A stretch of 64,000 nt of DNA from Streptomyces sp. ITFR-16 (GTDB taxonomy: Bacteria > Actinomycetota > Actinomycetes > Streptomycetales > Streptomycetaceae), in assembly GCF_031844705.1 (NCBI RefSeq), contig NZ_CP134609.1, forward strand, positions 2,294,001 through 2,358,000, in the 5' to 3' direction. How positions within the stretch are numbered: position 1 is the stretch's first letter; the number at the start of each line of letters is the position of its first letter. Shown here piece by piece: positions 38,406-46,872 of the stretch. Both the position numbers and the translations under genes were made by a program. The notes beneath the pieces were generated by a model, which had not been told where the DNA came from, searched no databases, and worked only from the letters and a program-made list of their open reading frames with translations.

Positions 38406-38465
38406 ATGAAAACTCGACACGTGAAAGCTCGGCACGGGAAAGGTCGATCCATGAACGCCGCTCAT
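38406..38465. repeat. 15-bp tandem repeats between the LysR gene and its divergent neighbour
   Basis: Three adjacent units of 15 bases, atgaaaactcgacac, gtgaaagctcggcac and gggaaaggtcgatcc (38406-38450), share the pattern nnGAAAnnTCGnnnC. A weak fourth unit continues to 38465. They sit between the two divergent starts and may be binding sites for the LysR protein. Confidence 0.6.
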
Positions 38466-38531
38466 GGAAACGGTCTTTCCATCGACGCAACCCGGTGCCG
38501 GGCCCGGAGATTCCTTCCTACGGTCACTGCC

Positions 38532-39536
38532 ATGACGACGACACGCACGGCCCGCGCCTTCCACCTCACCGGCCGCCCCGACGGCTTCCCCACCCCTGAC
38601 CTCTTCTCGCTGGTCGAGAGCCCGGTCCCCGAACCCGGCCCGGGTCAGGCGCTGGTGGAGAACCTCCATCTCTCCGTCGACCCGTACCACCGCGAGGAGA
38701 TGGACAGCGGCTGGGATCTGTACACCCCGCTGGAGGGCCGCGCGGTCGGCCGGGTCACCGCCTCCCGCGACCCAGGCCTCGCCGAGGGCGACCTCGTCTT
38801 CCACCGGCAGGGCTGGCGCACCCACGCCCTGGTCACGGCCGGCACCTCGGGCACCCGCCGGCTCCCGTCGTACGAGGGGGTGCCGCTGACCGCCCACCTC
38901 TCGATCCTCGGCGGCACGGGCCTGACCGCCTATGTCGCCCTCACCCGCACGCTGGAGTTCCGGGCGGGCCAGGACCTGTTCGTCTCGGCCGCCGCGGGCG
39001 GGGTCGGCACGGCGGCCGGCCGGATCGCGCGGGTCCTCGGGGCCGGGCGGATCATCGGCAGCGCGGGCTCGGCCGCGAAGGCCGCCCGGCTGACGGGGGA
39101 TCTGGGCTTCGACGCGGCGTTCGACTACCACGACGGACCGGTGGGCGAGCTGCTGGCGAAGGCGGCGCCGGACGGCATCGACGCGGCCGTGGACAACGTG
39201 GGCGGCGACCATCTGGCGGGTGCGATCTCCGCGATGCGGGACTTCGGCCGGATCGCCTGGGTGGGCGCGATCGCCCAGTACCACGCGGCGGACCGCCCGC
39301 CGGCCGCCCCGCGCAACCTGTACGACGTGGTGGGCAAGAGCCTGCGGCTGGAAGGCGTCCTGGTCCGCAACCACCTGGACGCCCAGGCCGAGTTGGAGGC
39401 CCTGCTGGTCCCGCATCTGCGCAGCGGCGCGATCACCCCTGACATCACGGTGACCGAAGGATTCGAACGGACCGTGGACGGCTTCCTGGGAATGCTGCGC
39501 GGCGAGAACACGGGCAAGATGCTGATCCGCGTCTGA
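38532..39536 (+). CDS. NADP-dependent oxidoreductase, zinc-free MDR superfamily
   Basis: The protein is 334 residues. It has the double-bond reductase layout: an N-terminal GroES-like domain with LSVDPYHREEM, the LGGTGLTAYVAL block, and a nucleotide motif AAAGGVGTAAGRIAR near 150-165. IDAAVDNVGGDHL and the C-terminal FLGMLRGENTGKMLIRV match the prostaglandin/leukotriene-B4 reductase-like group (YncB, curcumin reductase). It reduces activated double bonds with NADPH; the natural substrate is unknown. It is probably controlled by the divergent LysR gene. Confidence 0.88.
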   Translation: MTTTRTARAFHLTGRPDGFPTPDLFSLVESPVPEPGPGQALVENLHLSVDPYHREEMDSGWDLYTPLEGRAVGRVTASRDPGLAEGDLVFHRQGWRTHALVTAGTSGTRRLPSYEGVPLTAHLSILGGTGLTAYVALTRTLEFRAGQDLFVSAAAGGVGTAAGRIARVLGAGRIIGSAGSAAKAARLTGDLGFDAAFDYHDGPVGELLAKAAPDGIDAAVDNVGGDHLAGAISAMRDFGRIAWVGAIAQYHAADRPPAAPRNLYDVVGKSLRLEGVLVRNHLDAQAELEALLVPHLRSGAITPDITVTEGFERTVDGFLGMLRGENTGKMLIRV

Positions 39537-39629
39537 GACCGGTCCGGCGGCCGGGGCCCGCACATACTCAGCCGTACATGAGTACGCAGCCCGTGTCGAA
39601 GGAACGTGCGACGCACGACAGTTGCACTC

Positions 39630-40202
39630 ATGAACGGCCTCTACGCTCTCAAGCCCTGGTACGCGGACCGGCTCTCCGGCGTCCGCGCCTCCCTGGTCCG
39701 CCACGAGGTGTCGCCCGACACCCTCACCGCGGCCGGAGTCGTCGCCGCGACCGGCGCGGCGGCCGCGCTCGCCTGGCTGCCCGCCGGTCCCGCCGCCCTC
39801 CCGGTCGCCGTGCTGCTCGCGGCCCGGCTCGCCTTCGCCAACCTGGACGGCGCGCTGGCCCGCGACACGGGCCGCACCACCCGGCGCGGCGCGGTCCTCA
39901 ACGAGCTGGGCGACCGGGTGGCGGACCTGGTCGTGCTGGCCGGCTTCCTGGCGCTCGCCCCGCTGTGGCTGGTCGCGGTCACGGCGCTCGCGGCGACCCT
40001 GCCGTCCTGGGTGTCGCTGGCCGGGGCCGCCGCCGGGGCTCCCCGGCGCAACGGCGGTCCGGTCGGCAAGACCGAGCGGTGCCTGCTCGTCGTGGTCGCC
40101 GCCGCGAGCGGCTGGGCCGTACCGGTACTGATCGTGATCGCCGCCGGTTCGCTGCTCACCGCGGTGCTCCGGCTGGCCGGGCTGTGGCGGGAGCCGGCAT
40201 GA
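39630..40202 (+). CDS. CDP-alcohol phosphatidyltransferase family protein
   Basis: The protein is 190 residues from ATG 39630 (a GTG at 39606 is possible; neither has an ideal ribosome site). Four to six membrane spans are expected. The family motif appears at about 71-97 as DGALAR, eight residues, then GAVLNELGD, so the third acidic residue of DGxxAR-x8-GxxxDxxxD is Asn here. Enzymes of this family swap CMP on a CDP-alcohol for another alcohol to form phospholipid headgroups. The gene overlaps the next by 4 bases, so the three lipid genes form an operon. Confidence 0.8.
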   Translation: MNGLYALKPWYADRLSGVRASLVRHEVSPDTLTAAGVVAATGAAAALAWLPAGPAALPVAVLLAARLAFANLDGALARDTGRTTRRGAVLNELGDRVADLVVLAGFLALAPLWLVAVTALAATLPSWVSLAGAAAGAPRRNGGPVGKTERCLLVVVAAASGWAVPVLIVIAAGSLLTAVLRLAGLWREPA

Positions 40203-41059
40203 GCGCCGTACTGATCGCCGAGGAGGCGGCGGCCCGCGCCCTGCCGCTGGTCGCGGGCGTGCTGGGGGCGGGCGGGGTCGCGGTCGCGGTCCTGCCCCCG
40301 AAGGTCCGGATGCGGGCCGAACTGCGCAGGCGGTGGCGGACCTGGGCGCTGGTCGCGCCGGTCTTCCTGGGTGCCTACTTCCTGGGCGGCGGCGGGACGT
40401 ACGCCCTGGCGGCCGGGCTCGGGGTGGTGGCGGTGAGCGAGTTCGTCCGGATGGCGGGGCTGCGGCGCGGCGACCACCTGGTGCTGGCGACGGCCTCGGT
40501 GGCCCTCCCTGCGCTCGCCTGGCTGGCGCCGCACGTACTGGACCTGCGCGCGGCGGCGCTGCTGCTGGTCGCGGCGGCGCTGCCGCCGGTGCTGGGCGGG
40601 GACGACCGCACCGGTTTCACCCGGACCGCGCGCACCGCGTTCGGGCTGCTGTGGATCCCGGTGGCGCTGACGGGCCTGGTGACACTCGGCGAGACGGCGG
40701 TAGCGGTGGGCCTGGCGGTGGCGCTCGGCGACGTCGGCGCCTGGTGCGGGGGCACGGCGCTGGGCCGGCGCGGCCCGCTCGCCCGGCCGCTTTCGCCGCT
40801 CTCGCCGAACAAGACCTGGGCGGGCGTCCTGGGCGCGGCCGTCGCAACGGGCCTGCTCCTGCTGGTGCTCGGCGAGTTCGGCCTCCCGCTGTGGGGCGCC
40901 GTCGTCGGCGGCTGCGTCCTCGGCGACCTGATCGAGTCGATGGTCAAGCGCGAGTCCGGGGTGAAGGACGCGGGCAGCTGGCTGCCCGGCTTCGGCGGTC
41001 TGCTCGACCGGATCGACTCCCTGCTGGTGGCCCTCCTCCTGGCGATGGTGATGACGTGA
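40199..41059 (+). CDS. Phosphatidate cytidylyltransferase (CdsA family)
   Basis: The protein is 286 residues with about eight membrane spans. The CdsA signature is at the C-terminal end: SMVKRESGVKDAGSWLPGFGGLLDRIDS, where the usual HGG is FGG. SPNKTWAG is the other conserved block. It makes CDP-diacylglycerol from phosphatidate and CTP, the direct substrate for the phosphatidyltransferase encoded upstream. A separate housekeeping CdsA is expected elsewhere, so this may serve a specialised lipid. Confidence 0.88.
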   Translation: MSAVLIAEEAAARALPLVAGVLGAGGVAVAVLPPKVRMRAELRRRWRTWALVAPVFLGAYFLGGGGTYALAAGLGVVAVSEFVRMAGLRRGDHLVLATASVALPALAWLAPHVLDLRAAALLLVAAALPPVLGGDDRTGFTRTARTAFGLLWIPVALTGLVTLGETAVAVGLAVALGDVGAWCGGTALGRRGPLARPLSPLSPNKTWAGVLGAAVATGLLLLVLGEFGLPLWGAVVGGCVLGDLIESMVKRESGVKDAGSWLPGFGGLLDRIDSLLVALLLAMVMT

Positions 41060-42264
41060 TGACAACCCTCGTACGCACCCCCGGCCACCGGGTCCTCCCG
41101 GTCCGCTCCCGGGTCGCCGCCGCACTCCGGCGCGGGCTGTGGTGGGGCGTGCTCAGCCTCACCGGCGGCGTCGAGCGGCGCGGCCGGCTGCCGCGCGGCG
41201 GCTGTGTGGTCGTCGCCAACCACTCCTCGCACGCGGACACGGCGGCCCTGCTCGCCGCGCTCGACGCCCGGCACAGCCCGGCGATCGGGGCGGCGGCGGA
41301 CTACTGGTTCGCCTCTCCGTGGCGGCGGCGGATCTGCCGCAGGCTGGCGGCCGGCTTCCCGGTGCGCCGGGGCGGCGGCGGGATGGCCGATCTGCTCTCG
41401 ATGGCCGGTGAGCTGCGGGAGGGCCGGGCGGTCGTGCTGTTCCCGGAGGGCACCCGGGCGAAGGACGGCGCGCTGGGCTCCTTCCACCGGGGCGCACTGG
41501 TCCTGGCCGAGGAGGCGGGGGTCCCCGTCGTGCCGGTCGGGATCGCGGGCACGGACCGGCTGCTGCCCAAGCACGGACGGCTGCGCTCCTCGCTGGTGCG
41601 GGTCACGATCGGTGCGCCGCTGCCGTCGTCGGTCACCCCGGAGGAGGCGCGCGACGCGGTGCTGGCGCTGCACACCCGTACGGCCGCCGAGCCGCTGCGG
41701 GACTCCGCCGCCCGCCGGCGGGTGGCGGCCGTGGTCACCTCGCGCTGGGGGCTGCCGCTGGCGTTCTGCTGGGCGTTCGCGGAGGCGCTGAGCTGGCCGC
41801 TGATGCCGGAACTGCTGCTGGGCGTCGTATGCGTGGCGGTGCCGCGCGCGGCCCTGAAAATGTCGCTGGGCGCCCTCGCGGGCAGCCTGGCGGGCGGCCT
41901 GCTCGCCCTGCACCTGGCCTCGGCGGGCGTCCATCCGCCGGCGCCGCTGACGACGGACCGGATGCGGGCGGAGGTCCGGCAGGAACTCGCGCTGGAGGGC
42001 GCCTCGGCCGTACGCCACCAGCCCTGGAACGGCGTCCCGTTCAAGGTGTACGGCGCCGAGGCGGGCCGCGCCGGAGTCCCGGCGTCCGACTGGCTCACCG
42101 CCTCGGCGGCGGCCCGCGGCTCGCGCACCCTGACGGTGGGCCTCGCCTTCGCGGGCTTCGGCCTGCTGATGCGCCGCCACCGCCGTCACTACGACCGGTA
42201 TCTGGCGCTGCTGGCCGGCGGCTTCGCGGCCGGGCTCGCGCTGATCGTGCACGGCTGGGGCTGA
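41059..42264 (+). CDS. PlsC acyltransferase fused to a VTT/YqaA-like membrane domain
   Basis: The protein is 401 residues. Residues 35-215 are the acyltransferase: the HX4D catalytic motif NHSSHAD near 54-60, and FPEGTRAKDGALGSFHRG near 128-145 for glycerol-phosphate binding. From about 225 onward a membrane domain follows (WAFAEALSWPLMPELLL, GALAGSLAGG, QPWNGVPFKVYGAEAG), which resembles the DedA-like VTT/YqaA family of lipid scramblases. It would convert lysophosphatidate to phosphatidate. It starts on the stop of the CdsA gene (TGATG). Confidence 0.82.
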   Translation: MTTLVRTPGHRVLPVRSRVAAALRRGLWWGVLSLTGGVERRGRLPRGGCVVVANHSSHADTAALLAALDARHSPAIGAAADYWFASPWRRRICRRLAAGFPVRRGGGGMADLLSMAGELREGRAVVLFPEGTRAKDGALGSFHRGALVLAEEAGVPVVPVGIAGTDRLLPKHGRLRSSLVRVTIGAPLPSSVTPEEARDAVLALHTRTAAEPLRDSAARRRVAAVVTSRWGLPLAFCWAFAEALSWPLMPELLLGVVCVAVPRAALKMSLGALAGSLAGGLLALHLASAGVHPPAPLTTDRMRAEVRQELALEGASAVRHQPWNGVPFKVYGAEAGRAGVPASDWLTASAAARGSRTLTVGLAFAGFGLLMRRHRRHYDRYLALLAGGFAAGLALIVHGWG

Positions 42265-42265
42265 G

Positions 42266-42301
42266 CCGGCGCGCACACGGAAACCGGCGCGCACATGGAA
42301 A
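42266..42301. repeat. 18-bp tandem duplication
   Basis: ccggcgcgcacacggaaa is followed directly by the same 18 bases with one change (c to t). It lies just after the PlsC stop, in the intergenic region of two convergent genes. No role is apparent. Confidence 0.6.
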
Positions 42302-42373
42302 CCGCCTCCCGGCCGGCAGGGGAACCGGTCGGGAGGCGGGAATCGTGGCGGGGCGCCGGGAGGGCGGCGCCCC
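42302..42373. terminator. Two hairpins between convergent genes
   Basis: Hairpin 1 pairs CCGCCTCCCG (42302-42311) with CGGGAGGCGG (42330-42339). Hairpin 2 pairs GGGGCGCC (42350-42357) with GGCGCCCC (42366-42373), 14 bases from the P5C dehydrogenase stop. Together they end both facing transcripts. Confidence 0.65.
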
Positions 42374-42386
42374 GCGGGGGCCACCC

Positions 42387-44018
42387 TCAGCCCTGGTGCG
42401 GGTAGGTGTAGTCGGTCGGCGGGACCAGCGTCTCCTTGATGGCCCGGGTCAGGGTCCAGCGCTGGAGGTTCTGCGGGGCGCCCGCCTTGTCGTTCGTACC
42501 CGAGGCACGGCCGCCGCCGAAGGGCTGCTGGCCGACGACGGCACCGGTCGACTTGTCGTTGATGTAGAAGTTGCCCGCGGCGTACCGCAGCTTCTCCATC
42601 GTGTACGCGGCTGCCGCGCGGTCGTTGGCGATGACCGAACCGGTCAGGGCGTAGTCGGAGACCGACTCCATCTGCTCCAGCATGGCGTCGTAGTTCTCGT
42701 CCTCGTAGACGTGGACGGCGAGGATCGGGCCGAAGTACTCGGTCGTGAAGACCTCGTTCTCCGGGTCGGAGCACTCGATGACGGTCGGGCGGACGAAGTA
42801 GCCCACCGAGTCGTCGTAGCTGCCGCCGGCGATGATCGTGCAGCTCGGGTCGGCCTTGGCCCGGTCGATCGCGGCCTTGTTCTTGGCGAACGAACGCTCG
42901 TCGATGACGGCGCCCATGAAGTTCGACAGGTCGGTGACGTCGCCCATGGTGATGGAGTCGACCTCGGCCGCGAACTTCTCCTTGAAACCGGCGTTCCAGA
43001 TCGAGGCCGGGACGTAGGCGCGCGAGGACGCCGAACACTTCTGGCCCTGGTACTCGAAGGAGCCGCGGGTCAGCGCGGTCTTGAGGACGGCGTGGTCGGC
43101 GGAGGGGTGCGCGACGACGAAGTCCTTGCCGCCGGTCTCGCCGACGAGCCGCGGGTAGGTGCGGTAGTTCGCGATGTTGTTGCCGACCGTCTTCCACAGG
43201 TGCTGGAAGGTGGGCGTCGAGCCGGTGAAGTGGATACCGGCCAGGTCGCGGTGGTTGAGCGCGACCTCGGAGACGGCGATGCCGTCGCCCGTGACCAGGT
43301 TGATGACGCCCTTGGGCAGCCCGGCCTCCTCCAGGAGCTGCATCAGCAGCACGGCGGCGTGGGTCTGCGTCGGGGACGGCTTCCACACGACGACGTTGCC
43401 CATGAGCGCGGGGGCGGTGGGCAGGTTGCCCGCGATGGCTGTGAAGTTGAACGGCGTGATCGCGTAGACGAAGCCCTCCAGCGGGCGGTGGTCCATGCGG
43501 TTCCACACACCGGTGGAGTTGGCCGGGGGCTGCTCGGCCAGGATCTGGCGCGCGTAGTGCACGTTGAAGCGCCAGAAGTCGACGAGCTCGCAGGGGGTGT
43601 CGATCTCGGCCTGCTGGGCGGTCTTGCCCTGGCCGAGCATCGTGGAGGCGGCCAGCGTCTCGCGCCAGGGGCCGGAGAGCAGCTCGGCGGCGCGCAGGAT
43701 GATGGCCGCGCGGTCGTCGAAGGCCATCGCGCGCCAGGCCGGGGCGGCGGCGAGGGCGGCGTCGATCGCGTCCTGCGCGTCCTGCTCGGTGGCGCCGGCG
43801 AACGTGCCGATGACGGCCTTGTGGTTGTGCGGCTGTACGACGTCGACGCGCTCGCCGCCACCCATCCGCTTCTCGCCGCCGATGGTCATCGGCAGGTCGA
43901 TCGGGTTCTCGGCGAGCTCCTTGAGCTTCACCTCCAGGCGGGCGCGCTCCGGGGAGCCCGGGGCGTAGGAGTGAACCGGCTCGTTGACCGGCGCGGGGAC
44001 CTGGGTGACAGCGTCCAT
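42387..44018 (-). CDS. L-glutamate gamma-semialdehyde (1-pyrroline-5-carboxylate) dehydrogenase
   Basis: The protein is 543 residues, the length of the group-1 P5C dehydrogenases. Aldehyde dehydrogenase blocks are present: VYAITPFNFTAIAGNLPTAPAL, the NAD-site GSTPTFQHLWKTVG, the general-base Glu in RLVGETGGKD, the catalytic Cys in SFEYQGQKCSASSRAYV, and QPFGGGRASGTNDKAG. It oxidises glutamate semialdehyde to glutamate, the second step of proline breakdown. It follows the proline dehydrogenase gene by 38 bases, forming a two-gene operon instead of a fused PutA. Confidence 0.95.
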   Translation of the reverse strand: MDAVTQVPAPVNEPVHSYAPGSPERARLEVKLKELAENPIDLPMTIGGEKRMGGGERVDVVQPHNHKAVIGTFAGATEQDAQDAIDAALAAAPAWRAMAFDDRAAIILRAAELLSGPWRETLAASTMLGQGKTAQQAEIDTPCELVDFWRFNVHYARQILAEQPPANSTGVWNRMDHRPLEGFVYAITPFNFTAIAGNLPTAPALMGNVVVWKPSPTQTHAAVLLMQLLEEAGLPKGVINLVTGDGIAVSEVALNHRDLAGIHFTGSTPTFQHLWKTVGNNIANYRTYPRLVGETGGKDFVVAHPSADHAVLKTALTRGSFEYQGQKCSASSRAYVPASIWNAGFKEKFAAEVDSITMGDVTDLSNFMGAVIDERSFAKNKAAIDRAKADPSCTIIAGGSYDDSVGYFVRPTVIECSDPENEVFTTEYFGPILAVHVYEDENYDAMLEQMESVSDYALTGSVIANDRAAAAYTMEKLRYAAGNFYINDKSTGAVVGQQPFGGGRASGTNDKAGAPQNLQRWTLTRAIKETLVPPTDYTYPHQG

Positions 44019-44056
44019 GGGTTCCGTTGCTCCTTCAGTAGAGGGGTTCGGGGGGC

Positions 44057-44983
44057 TCAGCCCTTGGTGAGGACGGAGCGGCCGAAGAACAGCAGGTTGG
44101 CCGGCTTCTCCGCGAGGCGGCGCATGAAGTAGCCGTACCAGTCGGTGCCGTACGCGGTGTAGACACGCATGCGGTGGCCCTCGGCCGCGAGCCGGATGTG
44201 CTCGTCGCTGCGGATGCCGTACAGCATCTGGAACTCGTACTCGTCGAGCTTGCGGCCGGCCTTGCGGGCCAGCTCCTGGGCGATGGAGATCAGGCGCGGG
44301 TCGTGGGACCCGATCATCGGGTAGCCCTCGCCCTCCATCAGGGTCTTGAGGATGCGGACGTACGCCTTGTCGATCTCGGCCTTGTCCTGGTGGGCGACGG
44401 AGGCGGGCTCCTTGTAGGCGCCCTTGACGATGCGCACGCGGCTGCCGGCGTCGGCGAGGCGGCGGGCGTCCTCCTCCGTGCGGAACAGATAGGCCTGGAT
44501 GACGCATCCGGTCTGCGGGAAGTCCTTCCGCAGCTCCTCGTGGATGGCGAACATCGAGTCGAGGGTGGTGTGGTCCTCGGCGTCCAGGGTGACCGTGGTG
44601 CCGATCCCGGCGGCGGCCTCGACGACCGGGCGGACGTTGGCGAGGGCCAGCTCGTGGCCGTTCTCCAGCGCCTGGCCGAACATCGAGAGCTTGACGGACA
44701 TCTCGGCCCTGGTACCCAGTCCGAGTTCCTTCAGCCGGCCGATGAGCTCCAGATAGGCGTCGCGCGCGGCGGCGGCCTGCTCGGGCGTGGTGATGTCCTC
44801 GCCGACGACGTCGAGGGTGACCTCCAGGCCCTTGCCGGCGGCGTCCTCGATGACGGGGACGACCTGGTCGACCGTCTCACCGGCGATGAAGCGGTCGACG
44901 ACCTGCTTGGTGCCGGGCGCGGCCGAGATGAACCGGCGCATCTTGTCGCTGCGGGACGCGGCGAGAATCACGGGACCCAGCAC
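44057..44983 (-). CDS. Proline dehydrogenase (monofunctional)
   Basis: The protein is 308 residues. GTG 44983 is chosen because GGAGG lies upstream and LGPVILAASRSDKMRRFI matches the family start. The FAD barrel has SVKLSMFGQAL, VTLDAEDHTTLDSMF, QAYLFRTEEDA, RIVKGAYKEP, and EFQMLYGIRSDEHIRLAAEGHRMRVYTAYGTDWYGYFMRRLAE, which includes the flavin and substrate arginines. It converts proline to pyrroline-5-carboxylate and passes electrons to the respiratory chain. It is divergent from a PucR-like regulator. Confidence 0.95.
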   Translation of the reverse strand: MLGPVILAASRSDKMRRFISAAPGTKQVVDRFIAGETVDQVVPVIEDAAGKGLEVTLDVVGEDITTPEQAAAARDAYLELIGRLKELGLGTRAEMSVKLSMFGQALENGHELALANVRPVVEAAAGIGTTVTLDAEDHTTLDSMFAIHEELRKDFPQTGCVIQAYLFRTEEDARRLADAGSRVRIVKGAYKEPASVAHQDKAEIDKAYVRILKTLMEGEGYPMIGSHDPRLISIAQELARKAGRKLDEYEFQMLYGIRSDEHIRLAAEGHRMRVYTAYGTDWYGYFMRRLAEKPANLLFFGRSVLTKG

Positions 44984-45130
44984 GGGGCACCTCCACGGAA
45001 AGTACGGACGAAAGCCGTACCGCGGCTCTATGACGAACATAAGCGGTACAGCACGGAGAACCACCGTGAAATCTAGGGATCACTCCGATCCTGTGCCATC
45101 GACAGCTGTCACGCATCCGTGCCCTGGATC

Positions 45131-45146
45131 TCAGACATATGTCTGA
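45131..45146. promoter_or_regulatory. Perfect 16-bp palindrome between proline dehydrogenase and its divergent regulator
   Basis: TCAGACATATGTCTGA reads the same on both strands. It ends 20 bases before the regulator start, about 150 bases from the proline dehydrogenase start, and its centre is much richer in A/T than its surroundings. It is a good candidate operator. Confidence 0.55.
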
Positions 45147-45166
45147 AGGGGTGCGAGAATGGCCGG

Positions 45167-46309
45167 GTGAAGGGCGATTACCAGGAGCCGGTCGACGAGA
45201 TCTCCGCGCTGCTCGGCGTCCCGGCGACGCTGGAGAACCGGGACTTCGGCCTGGTCGCCTTCGGGGCGCACGACAGCGACGACGACACGGCGATGGACCC
45301 GGTCCGCACCCGCTCGATCCTGACCCGCCGCTCGACCCCGGCGGTCCGCGCCTGGTTCGAGAACTTCGGCATCACCCGCGCCACGGGCCCGGTCCGCATC
45401 CCGGCCGCCCCGGAGGCCGGTGTCTACCGGGACCGCATCTGCCTGCCGGTACGCCATCGGGGTGTCGTGCTCGGTTACGTGTGGCTGCTGGACGCCGACC
45501 CCGGGCCGACCGACCAGCAGCTCGACGCGGCGATGGACGTGGCGGCCCGGATCGGCGCGCTGCTCTCCGACGAGGCGCGGGCGGGCACGGACCTGTCCCG
45601 GGAGTTCGGGGCGGTCCTCACCGCCGGGCGCGGCTGGCAGCGCGACATGGCGGTGGCCGCGCTCGCCGAGGCGCTCGGCCCGGACGCGGAGGGGCTGCAC
45701 ACGGTGGTGTGCGTGACCCCGTGGCCGGACGACCCCCCGTCGGCGCGCACGGTCCCGTCGGCGTCGGCGCTGTCCGGCGCCCCCTCCCCGGGCCGGGCGG
45801 GGCCGCCGGCCCTGGCCGCCCTGGTCCGGCTGCGCTCGCACGACGTCCTGGATCCGGCGCTGACCGCCGCCGCCCGGCTGCGCACCACCGCGGGGACGGG
45901 CGCCACCGCCGGGATCGCGGTGCCGCGCCGCGGCCTCGCGGAGCTGGCCGACGCCTGGCACGAGGCCTCGGCGGCGGCCCGGGCGGCCGGGGCGGAGACC
46001 CGGTTCGGGCCGGTCGCCGAGTGGTCGGCCATCGGCCCGTACCGGCTGCTGACCGCGCTCACCCCGGACATCCCGCCGGACCACGCGGTCCGCCCGCTGC
46101 TCACCCCGCCGCACCGGGATCTCGCCCGCACCGCCGAGGTGTTCCTCGACTGCGCGGGCCAGGCGTCCCGGACGGCGGCCGAGCTGGGCATCCACCGCCA
46201 GACGCTGTACTACCGCCTGTCCCGGGTCCAGCAGCTCACCGGCCTGGACCTGAACGACGGCGAGGACCGGCTCCTGCTCCACATGGCACTGAAGGCGTCC
46301 CGGCTGTGA
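45167..46309 (+). CDS. PucR-type regulator, probable activator of proline catabolism
   Basis: The protein is 380 residues from GTG 45167 (an upstream in-frame TTG at 45119 is possible). A GAF-like sensing region covers about 60-160. The C-terminal block [44 protein letters not shown] is the PucR/CdaR-type helix-turn-helix. In actinobacteria PutR-like regulators of this class lie divergent from proline dehydrogenase and respond to proline, which is the layout here. The half copy of a dispersed repeat follows its stop. Confidence 0.82.
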   Translation: MKGDYQEPVDEISALLGVPATLENRDFGLVAFGAHDSDDDTAMDPVRTRSILTRRSTPAVRAWFENFGITRATGPVRIPAAPEAGVYRDRICLPVRHRGVVLGYVWLLDADPGPTDQQLDAAMDVAARIGALLSDEARAGTDLSREFGAVLTAGRGWQRDMAVAALAEALGPDAEGLHTVVCVTPWPDDPPSARTVPSASALSGAPSPGRAGPPALAALVRLRSHDVLDPALTAAARLRTTAGTGATAGIAVPRRGLAELADAWHEASAAARAAGAETRFGPVAEWSAIGPYRLLTALTPDIPPDHAVRPLLTPPHRDLARTAEVFLDCAGQASRTAAELGIHRQTLYYRLSRVQQLTGLDLNDGEDRLLLHMALKASRL

Positions 46310-46314
46310 ATCGG

Positions 46315-46351
46315 CCGGCCCGGCAGACGCCGGTTCGACGACACGCCCTAG
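46315..46351. repeat. Dispersed palindromic repeat, copy 2 (half copy)
   Basis: Only the right half of the 63-bp element is present, from CCCGGCAGACGCC to GACGACACGCCCTAG. Its terminal CTAG supplies the TAG stop of the convergent gene at 46348-46872. Confidence 0.75.
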
Positions 46352-46872
46352 AGCCAGGAGGGCGGGTCGGGGGCGACGACCGGGCGGTCGCTGACGACCG
46401 CCGCCATGACCAGGGGCGCGTCCCCGTCGCTGCGCCCGACGCTCACCCCGACCCAGCGGTCCTGTCCGGGCAGCGGACCCCAGGCGGCGAGGTCGCCGTA
46501 GCAGTCCTGGCGCAGGAGCGCCTCGAAGAGCGGCGGCACCGCGTCGCCGTCCTGCTCCAGAAGGAGCGCGACATGCACGGCCACCTGCCGGTGAGGCCCC
46601 CAGCGGGACTCCAACTCCGCGACGAGGGAGGCGAGTCGGGCCTCGGCGGCCTCCTCCGCCTCGTCCCACTCGGCGCCGCGCAGGCCCTCGGGGTCGCTCT
46701 CCCAGAGCGGCACGATCCGGAAGCCCTCGCCCTCGCTCGCCACCCACTCCCCCGTGGCCGGGTCGCCCTCGGCCACCGTCGGCCCGGTGGCGGGCAGTGG
46801 TGAGGCGAGCAGGGCGTCGATGTCGGCGACGGCCCGTACGAGGTCGAAGGGCTCGCCCGCGCGGACGGTCAT
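46348..46872 (-). CDS. Conserved protein of unknown function, 174 residues
   Basis: The frame from ATG 46872 overlaps the TetR stop (ATGA), so the two are translationally coupled. The protein is acidic and soluble, with the pattern EAEEAAEARLASLVAELESRWGPHRQVAVHVALLLEQDG and a sheet-rich C-terminal half (WGPLPGQDRWVGVSVGRSDGDAPLVMAAVV). I recognise no domain. The last codon falls in a dispersed repeat. A role linked to the TetR regulator is inferred from position only. Confidence 0.7.
   Translation of the reverse strand: MTVRAGEPFDLVRAVADIDALLASPLPATGPTVAEGDPATGEWVASEGEGFRIVPLWESDPEGLRGAEWDEAEEAAEARLASLVAELESRWGPHRQVAVHVALLLEQDGDAVPPLFEALLRQDCYGDLAAWGPLPGQDRWVGVSVGRSDGDAPLVMAAVVSDRPVVAPDPPSWL

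Noticed and set aside
45119..45166. Upstream TTG start for the PucR-like regulator
   Set aside because: It would place the perfect palindrome inside the coding region and adds residues unlike the family; GTG 45167 is preferred.
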